DNA of 64,000 nucleotides, from the NCBI GenBank assembly GCA_035772405.1, contig JAYKKM010000437.1, positions 8,340,501-8,404,500 of the forward strand, given 5' to 3'. The position numbers and the translations under genes were made by a program. Below are positions 10,116 through 21,906 of the stretch, piece by piece (positions within the stretch are counted from its first letter, which is position 1; each line of letters begins with the position of its first letter). The notes under the pieces are model-generated. The model did not search any database. It was not told the origin of the DNA and worked only from the letters and a program-made list of their open reading frames with translations. Source of the DNA: Chrysogorgia sp. JL179-B06. Taxonomy: Eukaryota; Cnidaria; Anthozoa; Scleralcyonacea; Chrysogorgiidae.

Positions 10116-11429
10116 GTGTTTAATTTACCAATCGTAAACCGGATATGCATGTAAACCGGTTATGCATGTTTATTTAATGTATATACAGTGTTTATCAAAA
10201 AAATCGGAACCGCCATAAAATTAATTAATATTGGCTCAGACCTGTCCAGGGCTTTCAAACTACGGTATAGCGATGCGTACATGCAGGTACGTCAATATTC
10301 ATGATTTCATTAATAATCTCAAGGGAGTTAATTTCAACTTTAGGCGTATAAATATGCTAAATAAATAATTAAATAGAGTAATTCCCATCGTACATTTCGC
10401 GCTTGGCTTTGACCTTTTAGCTTTGTCGGAGGACAACCTCCTAATCAAGCTCAGATCGCGCTGACAAGACTGTAACAACAAAACTCTCTTACCCTTGTAA
10501 CTCTCTTACCCTTAGCTGTATACGTTTCCCTGACGAGCAAATACATTGCCCTCGTACCATCCCAACTGGATGCGGATAGTTAACACGTTACGATATGTTC
10601 GATTATCCGCTCTTTTTAAGAAAACTACGTTCGCTAGCCGGATAAGCTGTACCTGTACGGCTGTACGCATATTGTAAACAGATAGTTCGTCGAAGACAGC
10701 CGAAAGTTCGTTTACAAGAGGTATCCGTAAATACGAAAATTATATTTTTGGGCATGTTCGGTTATCCGCTTTCAAAGAGAACTAAGTTAGCTACCATCAC
10801 CATAGTTAGTAGAAGTGATGGGTTTGGAAGGTCCGCAAAAGTCATTGTTCTATGTTGTTGTTCAATTTGAACGTATTGTAATTGTATTTTCTGTAATAAA
10901 GGAGTCATCCAACACAGATTAATAAAAAATACAGATTAACAAAGATAGATTAATAAAAACAAATTCTCCGCTTTCGTATTCTTCATGGTTACTCAAGTGG
11001 AAAATACAACATCAATTTATCTCACTACCTTCCAAATCTACCGGTTAACCATCTCAGGCATTCAAATAAACATAATTTCAAAATACCAAAACCTCGGACT
11101 AAAAATTTTCAAAATTTTCGTTTTTTCATAAGATCATCTAGAGTTTAGAACACACTCTCCTATCAAACAAAAGAAATTAACACAGATAGTCTGTTTAAAA
11201 ATTATTTAAACTGAAGAACTTTTTTGCTCTCCAGAACACATTCAACACTGATATTATATCTACTGGCGCTCAATTAGATGTTGAATCGCTGCAGAACTTC
11301 AGAATGTATAATTTGTGAAGTCAGTATCTGTAATAAGTGATATATAAGCGATATGGTATAGTACAGAAGATGTGATATAGTAATATGATAGTATATGGTA
11401 ATTTGATGTTTGTTGATTTTTAGGGTTGT
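10116..11429. other. Retroelement remnant/intergenic, mostly unrecognised
   Basis: Lies between the integrase and reverse-transcriptase pieces of the BEL/Pao relic, so probably part of its body plus later insertions. At 10186 ACAGTGTTTATCAAAAAAAT and CGGAACCGCCATAAAATTAA start a fragment of the ACAGTGTGTAT foldback family seen at 27799 and 42150. No intact ORF. Confidence 0.45.
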
Positions 11430-11785
11430 TGTATTACAAGTAATATTTAGCATTTCACTCGATTAAACTACATGTTCTAAGGATTTATGGTGAAGGAAAA
11501 TTTCAGTAAATACGTACCTAAAATGAACAGGTTTTGTGAATGGCTATATGGAACAAAGTGATTAGGGTTAGGACATTGGTTTCTTTGTGGTTGATTCTAT
11601 TGTTTTATTGTGTTAATCAACCAATCACAAAACTTGATAGCATAGGTAGGTGGCGACCCGAAAATTTGGAATATATACATTTTAAGACCAAACCGCAGGG
11701 AATATATACATTTTAAGACCAAACCGCAGGACCAGTTCCGAAAAATGCAACTTCAAGGCCTTCCGGCTGGAATTGAACCCGCGAA
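11430..11785 (-). repeat. Reverse SINE copy interrupted by a 150-bp element
   Basis: 11430-11505 is the reverse complement of the SINE tail (GCATTTCACTCGATTAAAC ... GAAAATTTC). Its continuation resumes at about 11665 (GAAAATTTGG, then ATTTTAAGACCAAACC ... GGCCTTCCGGCTGGAATTGA). The interrupting block 11506-11664 is the same element as at 63040-63195. GAAAATTT on both sides looks like a target-site duplication. ATTTTAAGACCAAACCGC is itself duplicated in tandem. Confidence 0.7.
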
Positions 11786-12274
11786 AATCTTGCCAGTACG
11801 TATTCCTTATAAGGAGGCGCAAATAGAAGGCATTAACGAGCATTAACGAGCTGATAGGTACTTATAGTACGTATTCCATATAAGATCATATCGGACGGGA
11901 CTGGGAAGAGCACATACATTGCCCTAACGAGCAAATACATAGCCTGCGTGCAGACTCTACAATCCAGAATAGTCTGCACGCAGGCAGTCGTACCAGCCTC
12001 CAAGTTAATTGGATTGAAACCGACCCCAAAACAACAAAGGTCCTAATCCCCGCCCACAAAGCTATAGGAATATATTCTTTTAAAGTTAAATGATCTATTT
12101 ACAACATACGGCTTACCTGGTCATCCCAACCAATTTTCGCAGTACATACCTGTAACTCTTGAAAAAGAAGTTTCATGCACATTATAAGTGTGACTAATTA
12201 TTCCCAAGTGATCAAATATCCTTGCTATAATAGGCTTGCCAGCTTGACCGTGGCGGCCGCACTTTTAATATGAT

Positions 12275-12536
12275 CTATTGAAAACTAAATTGGATTTTAT
12301 CGTGTTCACAATCCCACGACAGCCCGAGTACCTTTTCGTATTTCAGGCCCACCCTCGATCTAAGCGTTAATTTCGCGTAACTTTCTGGCTCATGACGCTC
12401 ATCATTCGAAATACTTTGAACTTGCGAGTCATTTTCATTTCTAGAAATCTGATCTCTCAAACGTTTACGGTTCGTTTTCCATTTCCGTAACTTAAACCCA
12501 GGTTTCGCTAATCTTTTCTTGCTATTCGTATACAGT
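12275..12536 (-). pseudogene. BEL/Pao RT/RNase H-region fragment
   Basis: One open minus-strand frame reads TNSKKRLAKPGFKLRKWKTN and, further on, ESYAKLTLRS, then KVLGLSWDCEHDKIQFSF. GF-LRKW-(S/T)N, followed about 40 residues later by KVLG-x-W-D, is the signature of BEL/Pao polyproteins just after the reverse transcriptase palm. The frame ends at a stop at the 12275 end. This is the best preserved part of the relic spanning about 9.6-13.3 kb. Confidence 0.85.
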
Positions 12537-13149
12537 ACAGTACTGCCATGGTCGCGCGGACGGTATTTCTATTGTTTTTCTATACTTGATTTCACACTAG
12601 CGCTCTTAAAACAAAAGGAGAAAGTCGCTCCCGCAACTATATTCGCTTAATCGAAATCCAGCTTAAGTCATCAACGTAAAAGCTTTCCGTCATTGCTCTT
12701 ACAAATTCAGGGTCAAAAGCGGTAAAACAAAACTTCCGAACCCGGATCGTGCTCGTTAGCCAAACACAAAAATCATAAACAATCTCGATCCGCTTTTGCA
12801 ACTTCGATATTTAGAAATGCTTTTAGAAATGTCACGGATCAAAACAACTTTATTTTCTCGAAATCGTACCAAATATCAAAAAGCAAAGGGTTAAGCGAGG
12901 ACCCAACGTGTAAACAGTCGTTCAATAAACCATAGTTAATAATAGCCTGGGGATGGTTTAGAAGCTCCATTGTCTTTCAAGATGACGCAATTGTGATGTT
13001 ATTGTATAGAGAAAGTAAAGTGCATGTTTCACGCGTGACGGCGAAGGACTTACAATATTACGTGCGATGAAGGGCTACACTAATTGAATCCGAACGTTAT
13101 TATTGGATGACTGCTTCATTATACAGAATATAAAATATTAAATTGGCGG

Positions 13150-13330
13150 TTATTTTGGAATAAGGTCTTTAACGCATCCTTCCCATCTCCCTCCTTTGCC
13201 GATGCGTCATCACATACAATTCTTGATTTCGTCGTGCTTGCTTCTTTCCGTAAACCGCCAAATGTGGCAAGTAATGGACATTGTCTGCTCGCTTCAATTC
13301 ATGCGCAACCTTTTCTACAACTCTAGAATC
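13150..13330 (-). pseudogene. BEL/Pao reverse-transcriptase start, frameshifted
   Basis: Minus strand reads VVEKVAHELKRADNVHYLPH in one frame (HYLPH at 13276-13262) and then TTKSRIVCDDASAKEG in another (from 13235). HYLPHH-V and TTK-RIV-DASAK are consecutive landmarks at the start of BEL/Pao reverse transcriptase, so a +/-1 frameshift lies between 13262 and 13235. It precedes the RNase H-region fragment in the expected order and orientation. Confidence 0.8.
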
Positions 13331-13339
13331 TATCTGAGT

Positions 13340-14900
13340 TCCTTAATTTTATTACCGCGTCGTACTCATCTAAAAGGTTTGGTTCCTTTCGTAGTTTTCA
13401 GTGACAGCAGTATTCTGAATTCGCTGTAACTTGCTCAATATTCATGAAATGGATATAAGGATGCTATTGCAACTGTCAAGTCTAGATGTTATAAATTCGT
13501 GGACTAGCTTCTTAATCTTAACAACAATTCAGTTCTAAAAAATGTGTTTCTGCAAATTATCGGGTGAAGTTTCGTATAAATCCCGAAATGACGTCACATA
13601 GACTATCGGTAGTAAAATTCGAAATTCAAATCAGCTGTTATTTCTAAAATAAAGCATTATCGTAAGAGTTAGGGTTAGTATTATAGGTGTAGGATTAGGG
13701 TTATGTTGGGGTTAGGACTATGTTTTAAATTCGGGATATTTATACTAAACGTCTGGCAAATTATCAGCCTGCTACTTACCTTTGTGGAGAAGTAGGAGAA
13801 ATAATAGGAGAAATAATTGTTGTATGAAGGGATCCATCTCAAGTTGCTCTCCCTCTCCGCTTATACCTCTAAATTTATGTCTGCTACGCAGGAGTAAAGA
13901 CAACTTTGAATGACTCAATTAATGTTTCTTTTTATGACCGGTACGTCCAATATCCGGCATATATCTATCAATACAGAACAGGAAATCTGTCTGCAATGAA
14001 GTGTAACACGGTTGAAGATTTCCGCGTTATATAGTTGCACGCTGTTTTTCCTAAAAATGTTTCCTTTATCTCAAAAATCACTTTCCTTTTTCCTCATAAA
14101 GAGCGGAAGATTTTGACCTGATTTGAAAGTATCTTTTTTCCCTCGACACAATTTCACAAATGAAACTTATTTTTACTGGTGTTAAAGTGTTGTGATGCGT
14201 AGGAAGTGACAAAATACAAATGAAATACATTAAACTTTCGAAAATAAGTGGGATAGGTAAAGGATTTGTACGCATAAGGACATATATGTTCATATTCAAA
14301 ACAAAGGATACTGTAGCTTTAATATAGATGCCATATGTCATCCGGTATTCTGCACTAAGTAATCTAACTAGCCTGCAGGGGGTGGCCGGGTGGGTACGAT
14401 CGCACCCTTTTGGATTCAATTACCAATTAAATTATACAAAAACAACAAAAAGTTAAACATTATAAGTCAGAAAGACAGAAACTGTAATAATAAATAGACC
14501 CTGTCATCATCATGACTGTAAAAACCTTGAGTTTTTGTAAAACAAGTTAAGGGAGTGTAATACACATTAAGTATGTGTAATCATGGATAGTAGGAAGACT
14601 GGATACTCAGGTGTGTTAATGCCTGGGTCAAATATTTCCTCGAACCAGTGCTTTGTGCACGCGGCCACGTCGTCCTTTTTGCGACATATCAATTTCATTC
14701 GAATAAAATGGCGCCTTTCAGGAGCGAGCGTTCAGAGTCAGTACAGATATCCCATAATCATGTAATCACAGTTAACCTGTGGTAATATGTTGTGTTCGTT
14801 TTTACTAAACAAGTTTTGTTCCTAGTTCCCGGCCCATTCGGAAACTTGCATATGTAAGAATGCTGATATTTAAAGAACGTGAAACAAAATTATGTTGCCG
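13340..14900. other. No gene recognised
   Basis: Contains a degenerate TTAGGG-like stretch (13665-13735) and AT-rich sequence. The minus-strand ORF at 14078-14419 matches no family I can name and has no coding features. Confidence 0.4.
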
Positions 14901-14901
14901 C

Positions 14902-15189
14902 TGCGGAAGGTCTGCTAGCCGCGGCGGGCTCCTCAATCTCATTTCAAGACAAACTTGCCAAATAAATGTATTGGCTACTGTAATTAAAATCCAGTTCCCC
15001 TTACTTAAGTTCTCAGAAAAATATTTGAGTTTTTATATCGCCACTTGCGGAAGGTCTGCTAGCCGCGGCGGGCTCCTCAATCTCATTTCAAGACAAACTT
15101 GCCAAATAAATGTATTGGCTACTGTAATTAAAATCCAGTTCCCCTTACTTAAGTTCTCAGAAAAATATTTGAGTTTTTATATCGCCACT
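14902..15189 (+). repeat. Exact 144-bp tandem duplication
   Basis: A 144-bp unit beginning TGCGGAAGGTCTGCTAGCC occurs twice head-to-tail (14902 and 15046) with no difference that I can see. Because 144 is divisible by three, an ORF (14860-15237) runs through both, but the peptide resembles no known domain and the ORF is probably incidental. Confidence 0.95.
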
Positions 15190-16490
15190 TGCTTTATCAA
15201 TACGCGTTCGGTTGTTGTTGTTTCGACTGACCATTAACCTGCACGCCGAACTCTATTCTTTTAGAGAATTCATGTTTTACAGCCGCTTGTGACTTGTAAC
15301 CGAAAATGTATGCATGTGCATGGATGCGTATAAGACTAGAATCAATCCCGATCGATTCATTCGATGATTCATCGTCTGACAATAATGATAAATAAAATGG
15401 AATTTTTGCGCAATTTAGTATTTACGCAAGACTCAAGTGGTAGGATATAATATTTCAAACCGCGCTAAGAGACGTGAAAATTGGCCATCTTAACATTATA
15501 TTACACAATATTGAATATCGAAATTAGCATTATACTGCACTTTCGAAGGGAAACGTGCAACTGGTTACCTTCCTTATGTTTGCCGTGTCATTTTGGCAGC
15601 GGATTTTTGTCTTTGTTGACATGAAATTGTTCTACCGCTGTGACGAGTACCTCGGCTCAAGCGTCAAAAATGGCGCATTTGGAAAATGTGTTTACATTCT
15701 AAATTGTGAATTTCAATTGCTTCGCCGGGAAGGTTGTCGCAGTCTACCATTCACCGATTTCAAATATATTGCTACACATTGTATTCAACTTCAAGGATCA
15801 AACCGTAAAAGTGACATTTACGCTTCGTAAATAACTTAAAATTAACGAAATTCTAAGGAATGCAGCGCGCATTATTTTCAATGTCATTTATCATAATCAT
15901 TACTAAAAATATTCCTACTTTCCAACTTTGAACATTGAAGAACAACCTTAGAACTTACAAAACGCACTGAAAGGTAATTGCGAGAGAGTGATTTTCCTAC
16001 CCGGCAGACCGCGTTTGTAAATGCGCTATTTTTATCGATGAATTAATGCTTTTAACTGATCACACGAGCTACTGCTACAAAACGTAAATGCTTCAAAAAA
16101 TAGTTAAAATGGATACGAAGAACATTAACTGCAGAAACAATACAATTTATGTAATAGCCAGCGTAAAATAATATTTCTTTTTATTTTCCTTGATTTATTA
16201 TCGCAAATGAAATTTGACCCAGGCATTAATGTACCTGAGTAGGAAACTAAGATCACGTGTGACATTTCCAGCGTGCTGATTGGTTAAGGCACCAGTTGAT
16301 CGCGTGAAAACCGGTTGAAAATTGTGATGTCACAAAATCTCCATAAATCGCAACTCTTAGCAATAATACAGCTAAAATTGATAGTCAAACTACCAAAAAA
16401 TATAACAATGCCACTTTACGATGGAATATCCGACTACCATTACTCATTTTAGGAGAAAAGTTCCAACTTGACGGTGAAAAACGCGTCGCA
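15190..16490. other. No gene recognised; one unassigned ORF
   Basis: A plus-strand ORF of 91 codons (15555-15830) with several cysteines opens here but shows no domain and no convincing splice context. The rest is AT-rich and featureless to the eye. Confidence 0.4.
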
Positions 16491-16494
16491 AATT

Positions 16495-16680
16495 CAGTGG
16501 CGTAGCTAGGATCAAAATTTTGGGAGAGCAACGGAGAATTTGGGGGTGCAGTTTTTTAATAGATTAGAATTCAAGTATTATATGGTGTCGAGTGCCCCCA
16601 TAACATTTTGAATTTTCGAAGCCCTAGCTGTGAGTGTATTTCCCGTGATTTCTGAGAGGAATTTTCCCGAAATAATTACC
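16495..16680 (+). mobile_element. hAT-like MITE end (CAGTGGCGTAGCTAGG)
   Basis: Begins CAGTGGCGTAGCTAGG, a terminal sequence typical of hAT-type non-autonomous elements in many animals. It is followed by a block (GAGTGTATTTCCCGTGATTT) related to those at 3900 and 5230. The other end was not found. Confidence 0.5.
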
Positions 16681-17410
16681 TGCACTGGCTGGTTGAAATA
16701 AAATTGATAACAAGATTTGTCCTGGACCAACCTGTTAAAGTCTGACAACAAGATAAATAACGATGGATCACAATATTTGCACTCAACGCAGTAGAGCCTT
16801 TGGTCGTTTTGACAGGCATCAAGGAGCTGACGCTGGTTAATTAACGGTCATGGAATCGTAATTCTCCACAGTTTAAACGTCATGTAAGTCTGTGACTGAG
16901 AACACTGATTCCAATTGTAAGCCTAGTATCAGCATCAGGATTAGCAACAGAAACACACTTCAAATTTCAAAGAAGCAAAAGTTCTTAGCATCAGACATTC
17001 AGGAATCTGGGAGGGCCAATGTGTAGTTGGGGGGCCCAGGCAAAACCCTAACCCTAGGAAATATTTTTCTAAATTTTGTAAATAGCCTCCCCACAATTAC
17101 ACCATGGATAATAAAAGGACTGGTGATAGGAAACTAGCTGACGTCAGCGTGAAAACCTAGTTGAAAATAGTGATATCACGAAGATGTCACGAGTATGCAG
17201 ATTTTGCTGAGTTTCTCTTTGACTTCTCCATATTTTCGTATTCAGGTAGCTATATTGAGATTCCAAAACGTTTCATAGTCTCACAAACCTGCCTAAGCCA
17301 CGACTAAGTGTTCGAGGTAAATGTTGTTCGTCTTTGTTTCAGCTGTTTTCGTTTTGTTGTGAAGAAACTGGCGTCGCAAAAACTACCGTTGTTTTGGTTG
17401 AAATTTGCGC

Positions 17411-17997
17411 AGTGGCGTAGCCAAGGGGGGCCTAGGGGGGTTAGGGTTACCCCCTCAAATAATTTAAAAAAAATTCATACTCCTCCTTGATATTTTAATG
17501 TCAAGAGGGGTATAGAAAAGATACATACTGTACATGTACTGTTTCTGTTGTGATTCAAATGATTTACTTTTTATATAATATTGTATTCTGTACATTAATA
17601 CACTTAAAGCAGCTGAATGAAGCTGCTTTATGTGTGTTAAACATCAACATTCATATTTTTATTCTGGAGAGTGGAGTACTAAGATATACCCTTACCCCCT
17701 AGTTTCAAGCCCCTTCGCTTTTATATAAAAATTGGTCTTTATAACCCCTGCTAGGAAAGAGGATTTTGCTTCATTCCCCTCTAAATAGCCTCCGCCCCCG
17801 CCCCCTCCCCCCATTACACATACTTAATGACTGCTCCCTAAACAACAAATCAAATTAAAAGTGTTCAATTCATACTTTCAGTGTATAACATGTCGGGAAG
17901 AAGTCCGCTTGCTGTTGCTCCCCTGACCCCTCCCCCCGAAATAATTTCATGAGAAGTAAAACGACCCCTTTTTGAAAATCCTGCGTACGCCCTTGCT
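17411..17997 (+). mobile_element. hAT-like MITE (CAGTGGCGTAGCCAAGG)
   Basis: Left end CAGTGGCGTAGCCAAGG. The right end, read in reverse complement, is CAAGGGCGTACGCAGG, a degenerate terminal inverted repeat about 587 bp away. The interior has C-rich GACCCCTCCCCCC stretches and no ORF. No 8-bp target duplication was found at these ends. Confidence 0.6.
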
Positions 17998-18230
17998 AGT
18001 TTTTTAACTCCAAAAATGGAGTTAAAAAAGGTTCAAAACGCCCCAATTTTTTAGAGTTATTCTCAAATGGAGTCAAATTTACTCTTATTTTGGAGTTAAT
18101 AATTTAACTCTGAAAAAGGAGTAACTAAAAAAGGTTCAAAACGGCCCGTTGTTTTTAGTTATTTTAACTCCATCATTTTTAACTCCACTGGCAGAGTTAT
18201 TATTAAAATTGGAGTTATTTTAGCTGGGTT
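17995..18230. repeat. Array of AACTCC / GGAGTT inverted motifs
   Basis: Dense alternation of TTTAACTCCA and TGGAGTTAAA, for example AACTCCAAAAATGGAGTT, plus two copies of AAAAAAGGTTCAAAACG. Many overlapping small hairpins are possible. Not coding. Confidence 0.8.
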
Positions 18231-18723
18231 TTTTTCCTCGGAAATCGATCATGAGCTACAAAAAACTCAAACATTTGTGATACTAAATATGCAGGTTATA
18301 ATATATGAAAGCAACAATGACCATCCATATCATAAATATAAAAAACATTAAAATATAGTGTTAAAACATGCACTTAAATATGAATTGTAATTATCTTGTG
18401 TAAATTCATTTCTCCGGTTAGCTGACAATGTCTTGCCCAAAGGTTCATTGTTGACAGGAGGATTGGTAACATGGTAGATTCACTATATTTGCTGCCGTAG
18501 GCAGCTCACTAATCTTGACATGGGTTGCTGTGTCCTCGTACCCAGATCTCTTCGCGGACCTATTATAGTCAACGCAATCTCGATTTGTGTAAATTGCCTC
18601 TGTCGAGATATTTGTTCCATTTTATGACGTTTTGTGACGTAGAACTTTAATACACGTGTAAAACTTCTACCTTTCGCCGTTCGGAACTTGTCAACGCTAA
18701 GGAAGTATACGGCCAACTTTAGA

Positions 18724-19612
18724 TCGACGTCGCACTTTACTCGCACTCAGTCTAATGAATAGATGCGAGGATTCGTCAACGGCTTTATCCGTCGCACTTT
18801 AGTTGACTCGAATCTATTCGAGTTAAGTGCGAGTATGATTCGTCAACGGCTTTATACGTCGCACTTTAGTTGACTCGAATCTATTCGAGTTAAGTGCGAG
18901 TATGATTCGTCAACGGCTTTATACGTCGCACTTTAGTTGACTCGAATCTATTCGAGTTAAGTGCGAGTATGATTCGTCAACGGCTTTATCCGTCGCACTT
19001 TAGTTGACTCGAATCTATTCGAGTTAAGTGCGAGTATGATTCGTCAACGGCTTTATACGTCGCACTTTAGTTGACTCGAATCTATTCGAGTTAAGTGCGA
19101 GTATGATTCGTCAACGGCTTTATACGTCGCACTTTAGTTGACTCGAATCTATTCGAGTTAAGTGCGAGTATGATTCGTCAACGGCTTTATACGTCGCACT
19201 TTAGTTGACTCGAATCTATTCGAGTTAAGTGCGAGTATGATTCGTCAACGGCTTTATACGTCGCACCTTAGTTGACTCGAATCTATTCGAGTTAAGTGCG
19301 AGTATGATTCGTCAACGGCTTTATCCGTCGCACTTTAGTTGACTCGAATCTATTCCAGTTACGCGCGTCGCACTTTAGTTGACTCGAATCTATTCGAGTG
19401 AAGTGCGAGTATGATTCGTCAACGGCTTTATCCGTCGCACTTTAGTTGACTCGAATCTATTCGAGTTAAGTGCGAGTTGGATTCGTCAACGGCTTTATAC
19501 GTCGCACTTTAGTTGACTCGAATCTATTCGAGTTAAGTGCGAGTATGATTCGTCAACGGCTTTATACGTCGCACTTTAGTTGACTCGAATCTATTCGAGT
19601 TAAGCGGTGCGA
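18724..19612 (+). repeat. 67-bp hairpin satellite, 13 units
   Basis: Unit starts TCGCAC at 18792, 18859, 18926, 18993, 19060, 19127, 19194, 19261, 19328, 19368 (short, 67 bp to the next), 19435, 19502 and 19569, so the period is 67 with one 40-bp unit at 19328-19367. A diverged unit precedes the array. Each unit is itself an inverted repeat: TCGCACTT...ACTCGAAT, CT, ATTCGAGT...AAGTGCGA. Units are nearly identical, the commonest change being TATACG/TATCCG. The array is GC-richer than its surroundings. Confidence 0.95.
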
Positions 19613-19900
19613 GTATTGCTCCAGCAAAACAAAATCAGCCAACCCAAACGTTCCTGCAGAGAACTATTAGGGGAACAATGAAATACCCATGTATATGCAG
19701 TAATCCCCCTTATAAATGGTGTTCATTAAGTGGTTACAGTTTTTTGTCTCCGACCCCTCAACGGCATACGGTCCAAGCAAAAGTAAAAATCGGATGTGAA
19801 ATATCGCATCTGGAAATCACATTGCCGACAAATTAACCGCGCTCCAGCAAAACAAAATCAACCAACCCAAAAGTTCCTGCAGAGTAGCTTTCTAAGTAGC
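19613..19900. repeat. Duplicated GCTCCAGCAAAACAAAATCA block
   Basis: GCTCCAGCAAAACAAAATCA and the following CAACCCAAA-GTTCCTGCAGAG occur at about 19618 and again at about 19841. Short direct repeat flanking the distal side of the satellite. Confidence 0.75.
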
Positions 19901-20259
19901 CCGAGTTTACGCCTAGCGGGCGTCTTGTTTAAAATTAAACAACCAGGGGGGAAATATGGGCACAGTTATTTTTGTTAATCGTCCCAATGAATCGATTATT
20001 GGTGAGGAACGATCCGCTCAGAAATGTTAACGAGGGACGATTACTACTTATTGGATGAGGGACATATATAGATCTATATAGATCGTTGATCATTGTCCAA
20101 TATTCCCATGAATACGACTAATTCTAGTATACTAAGAGAAGTTAGATGTTAATCGTTCCTCTAAGACTAAGTGAAACTTACCAAGCTCACTAAACAATGA
20201 AACTTAAAATATGAAACATAATTGCACATTTTCCAAAAGAACATTTGCTATCACTATTA

Positions 20260-20690
20260 TCCCCTCGCGAGCTAGCGAGGTACCGACCGAACGCGAAGCG
20301 AGGGTGATCATCAACTCCTTATAATATAAAGTCGTTTTGGGTGATCCATTTGATCTATTTGGGCCTTGGCAGACAAAACGAAGCTATCAGACGAAGTACA
20401 TAAGCAGGTTTTAGGAAGGGTATAATTCGCGTTTGCGCAATATAATACTATAGGCACGAATATATGTATTTAGACTCGAGATAACGTTCAAAATAATACG
20501 ACGAAGCGGCCGCCTGATTGTCGATTAATTCACTAAGTATATAAACAGGTTTTTACGAAGGGTATGCACGTTCTCTTAATATAATAGACACGTATGTTAT
20601 GTATTTAGAATTGGTAATTCCAAATCTGATTTCAGGATTGAAATCGGTTAAATATTGACTGAGATAATGTTCACAATCTACGACGAATTG
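20260..20690 (+). repeat. R-family repeat with CGAAGCGAGGGTGAT module
   Basis: Begins with a GC-rich hairpin module (CCTCGCGAGCTAGCGAGG, then CGAAGCGAGGGTGATCAT) and continues with the R-family words (ACGAAGGGTAT, TATGTTATGTATTTAGA, GGTAATTCCAAATCTG). Confidence 0.7.
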
Positions 20691-21181
20691 ACCTTTTGCG
20701 ATTTGTGATCGGGTAATACTCCCCAAGTAGGACTCTAGTCTAGTACAAATACAGGGACCATGGTTGTGACGTCAATGCCACAGACAAAGATCTATGAAAA
20801 GTCGACACAAAAACTCAACGCCATGCGAGGCGACAAGCATCCATCAAGTCAAGTGTCCAGCATGTACTTTATCCAACCCTCTTTGAATATCCGGAACAGA
20901 TTTATTTTCATATATAATAGATTTATCATATAACAGATTTATTTTCCGTGATCGTGTGAATTATTTTGAAAACAATCAGAGATAAGTCAGATAAGCTGCT
21001 TGATGAAAGATGAAAATTCACATGCAGGCTAGATCAAGATGTACAATAGTAAGTTCAAAAAATATTGTCAAACCTACTTTTCCACCTACTGGTCTAGGTT
21101 ACATCCGGTGGTCAGTGGTCACGCATCTCTCCCGTATCATTTTTTCCGTTTCTTATCCCTAGTCCCCGGAGATGCCTGTGG

Positions 21182-21906
21182 AGCAGGCTCAGTAGCGTCG
21201 AGAAGGGGGGGTAGGCGGGGTAATTACCCCGGGGCCCGGGCCAAGAAGGGGCCCGCAAAAAATTCGGTCCATGAAGATATCATATATTATATTATTAATT
21301 AACAAAAACTTGCTGCTGGGGAAACTTTGGTAAGTTGATCATTGCTGGGAAACTTTCTGGTCCTGGCTAAGGCTTAGTATTCGTAATAATAATATAGTAT
21401 TTTGTCAAAACTAACGGAGTTACAGGCCCCAGTCCCAGCATTGCAAAATGTTCGGGGTCATAAAATTTACGTCAACGGAAATATTTTGTAGCTGTTCATT
21501 TGTACAGGCCAAAACATACAGTCGATACAGACCCTGCTGCTTGAGCTTGTTAAGCTTCTCAAATGTTCAAATTTCAAGATTGCCGCATTCACGCGTCGAT
21601 ACAGACAAACAACTGAAAACAATTCCATCACTAGGTTGTTCTTTGAATTTAAGATGCGTTTTAAGTTTTTGAGATTCAACTGTACAAAATTAAAAAAACA
21701 ACTAGGGAAAACCGGCTGTGTAGTCAGTAGTCTACGTAATTTATTTACTTACACGTAATTAATTCGTCTGCGCTTCCGGTCCCGATGGTTTACGTTTGGT
21801 TTGTTCACTTCAAGATAACGCTATTGAAACTAAAAATTTCGGAGGGGGCCCGCGCGCAAATTATGACCCGGGGCCCGTTCTGGCTCTCGACGGCCCTGAG
21901 CAGGCT
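21182..21906 (+). mobile_element. hAT-like element with 8-bp target duplication
   Basis: Terminal inverted repeats CAGTAGCGTCGAGA (21190) and TCTCGACGGCCCTG (to 21898) are flanked by the identical octamer AGCAGGCT at 21182-21189 and 21899-21906. CAG-type ends with an 8-bp duplication are diagnostic of the hAT superfamily. Just inside the ends are matching GGGGCCCGGG-type GC blocks. The 709-bp element has no transposase, so it is non-autonomous. Confidence 0.9.

Noticed and set aside
14860..15237. 125-codon ORF with an internal 48-residue repeat
   Set aside because: Created by the 144-bp tandem duplication; no domain or splice support.
17411..17997. 8-bp target duplication for the CAGTGGCGTAGCCAAGG element
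   Set aside because: Flanks AATTTGCG and CTAGTTTT do not match; the right end may be lost or misplaced.
18792..19612. Regular repeats resembling a CRISPR array
   Set aside because: Units are contiguous 67-bp satellites with no unique spacers, in animal DNA.
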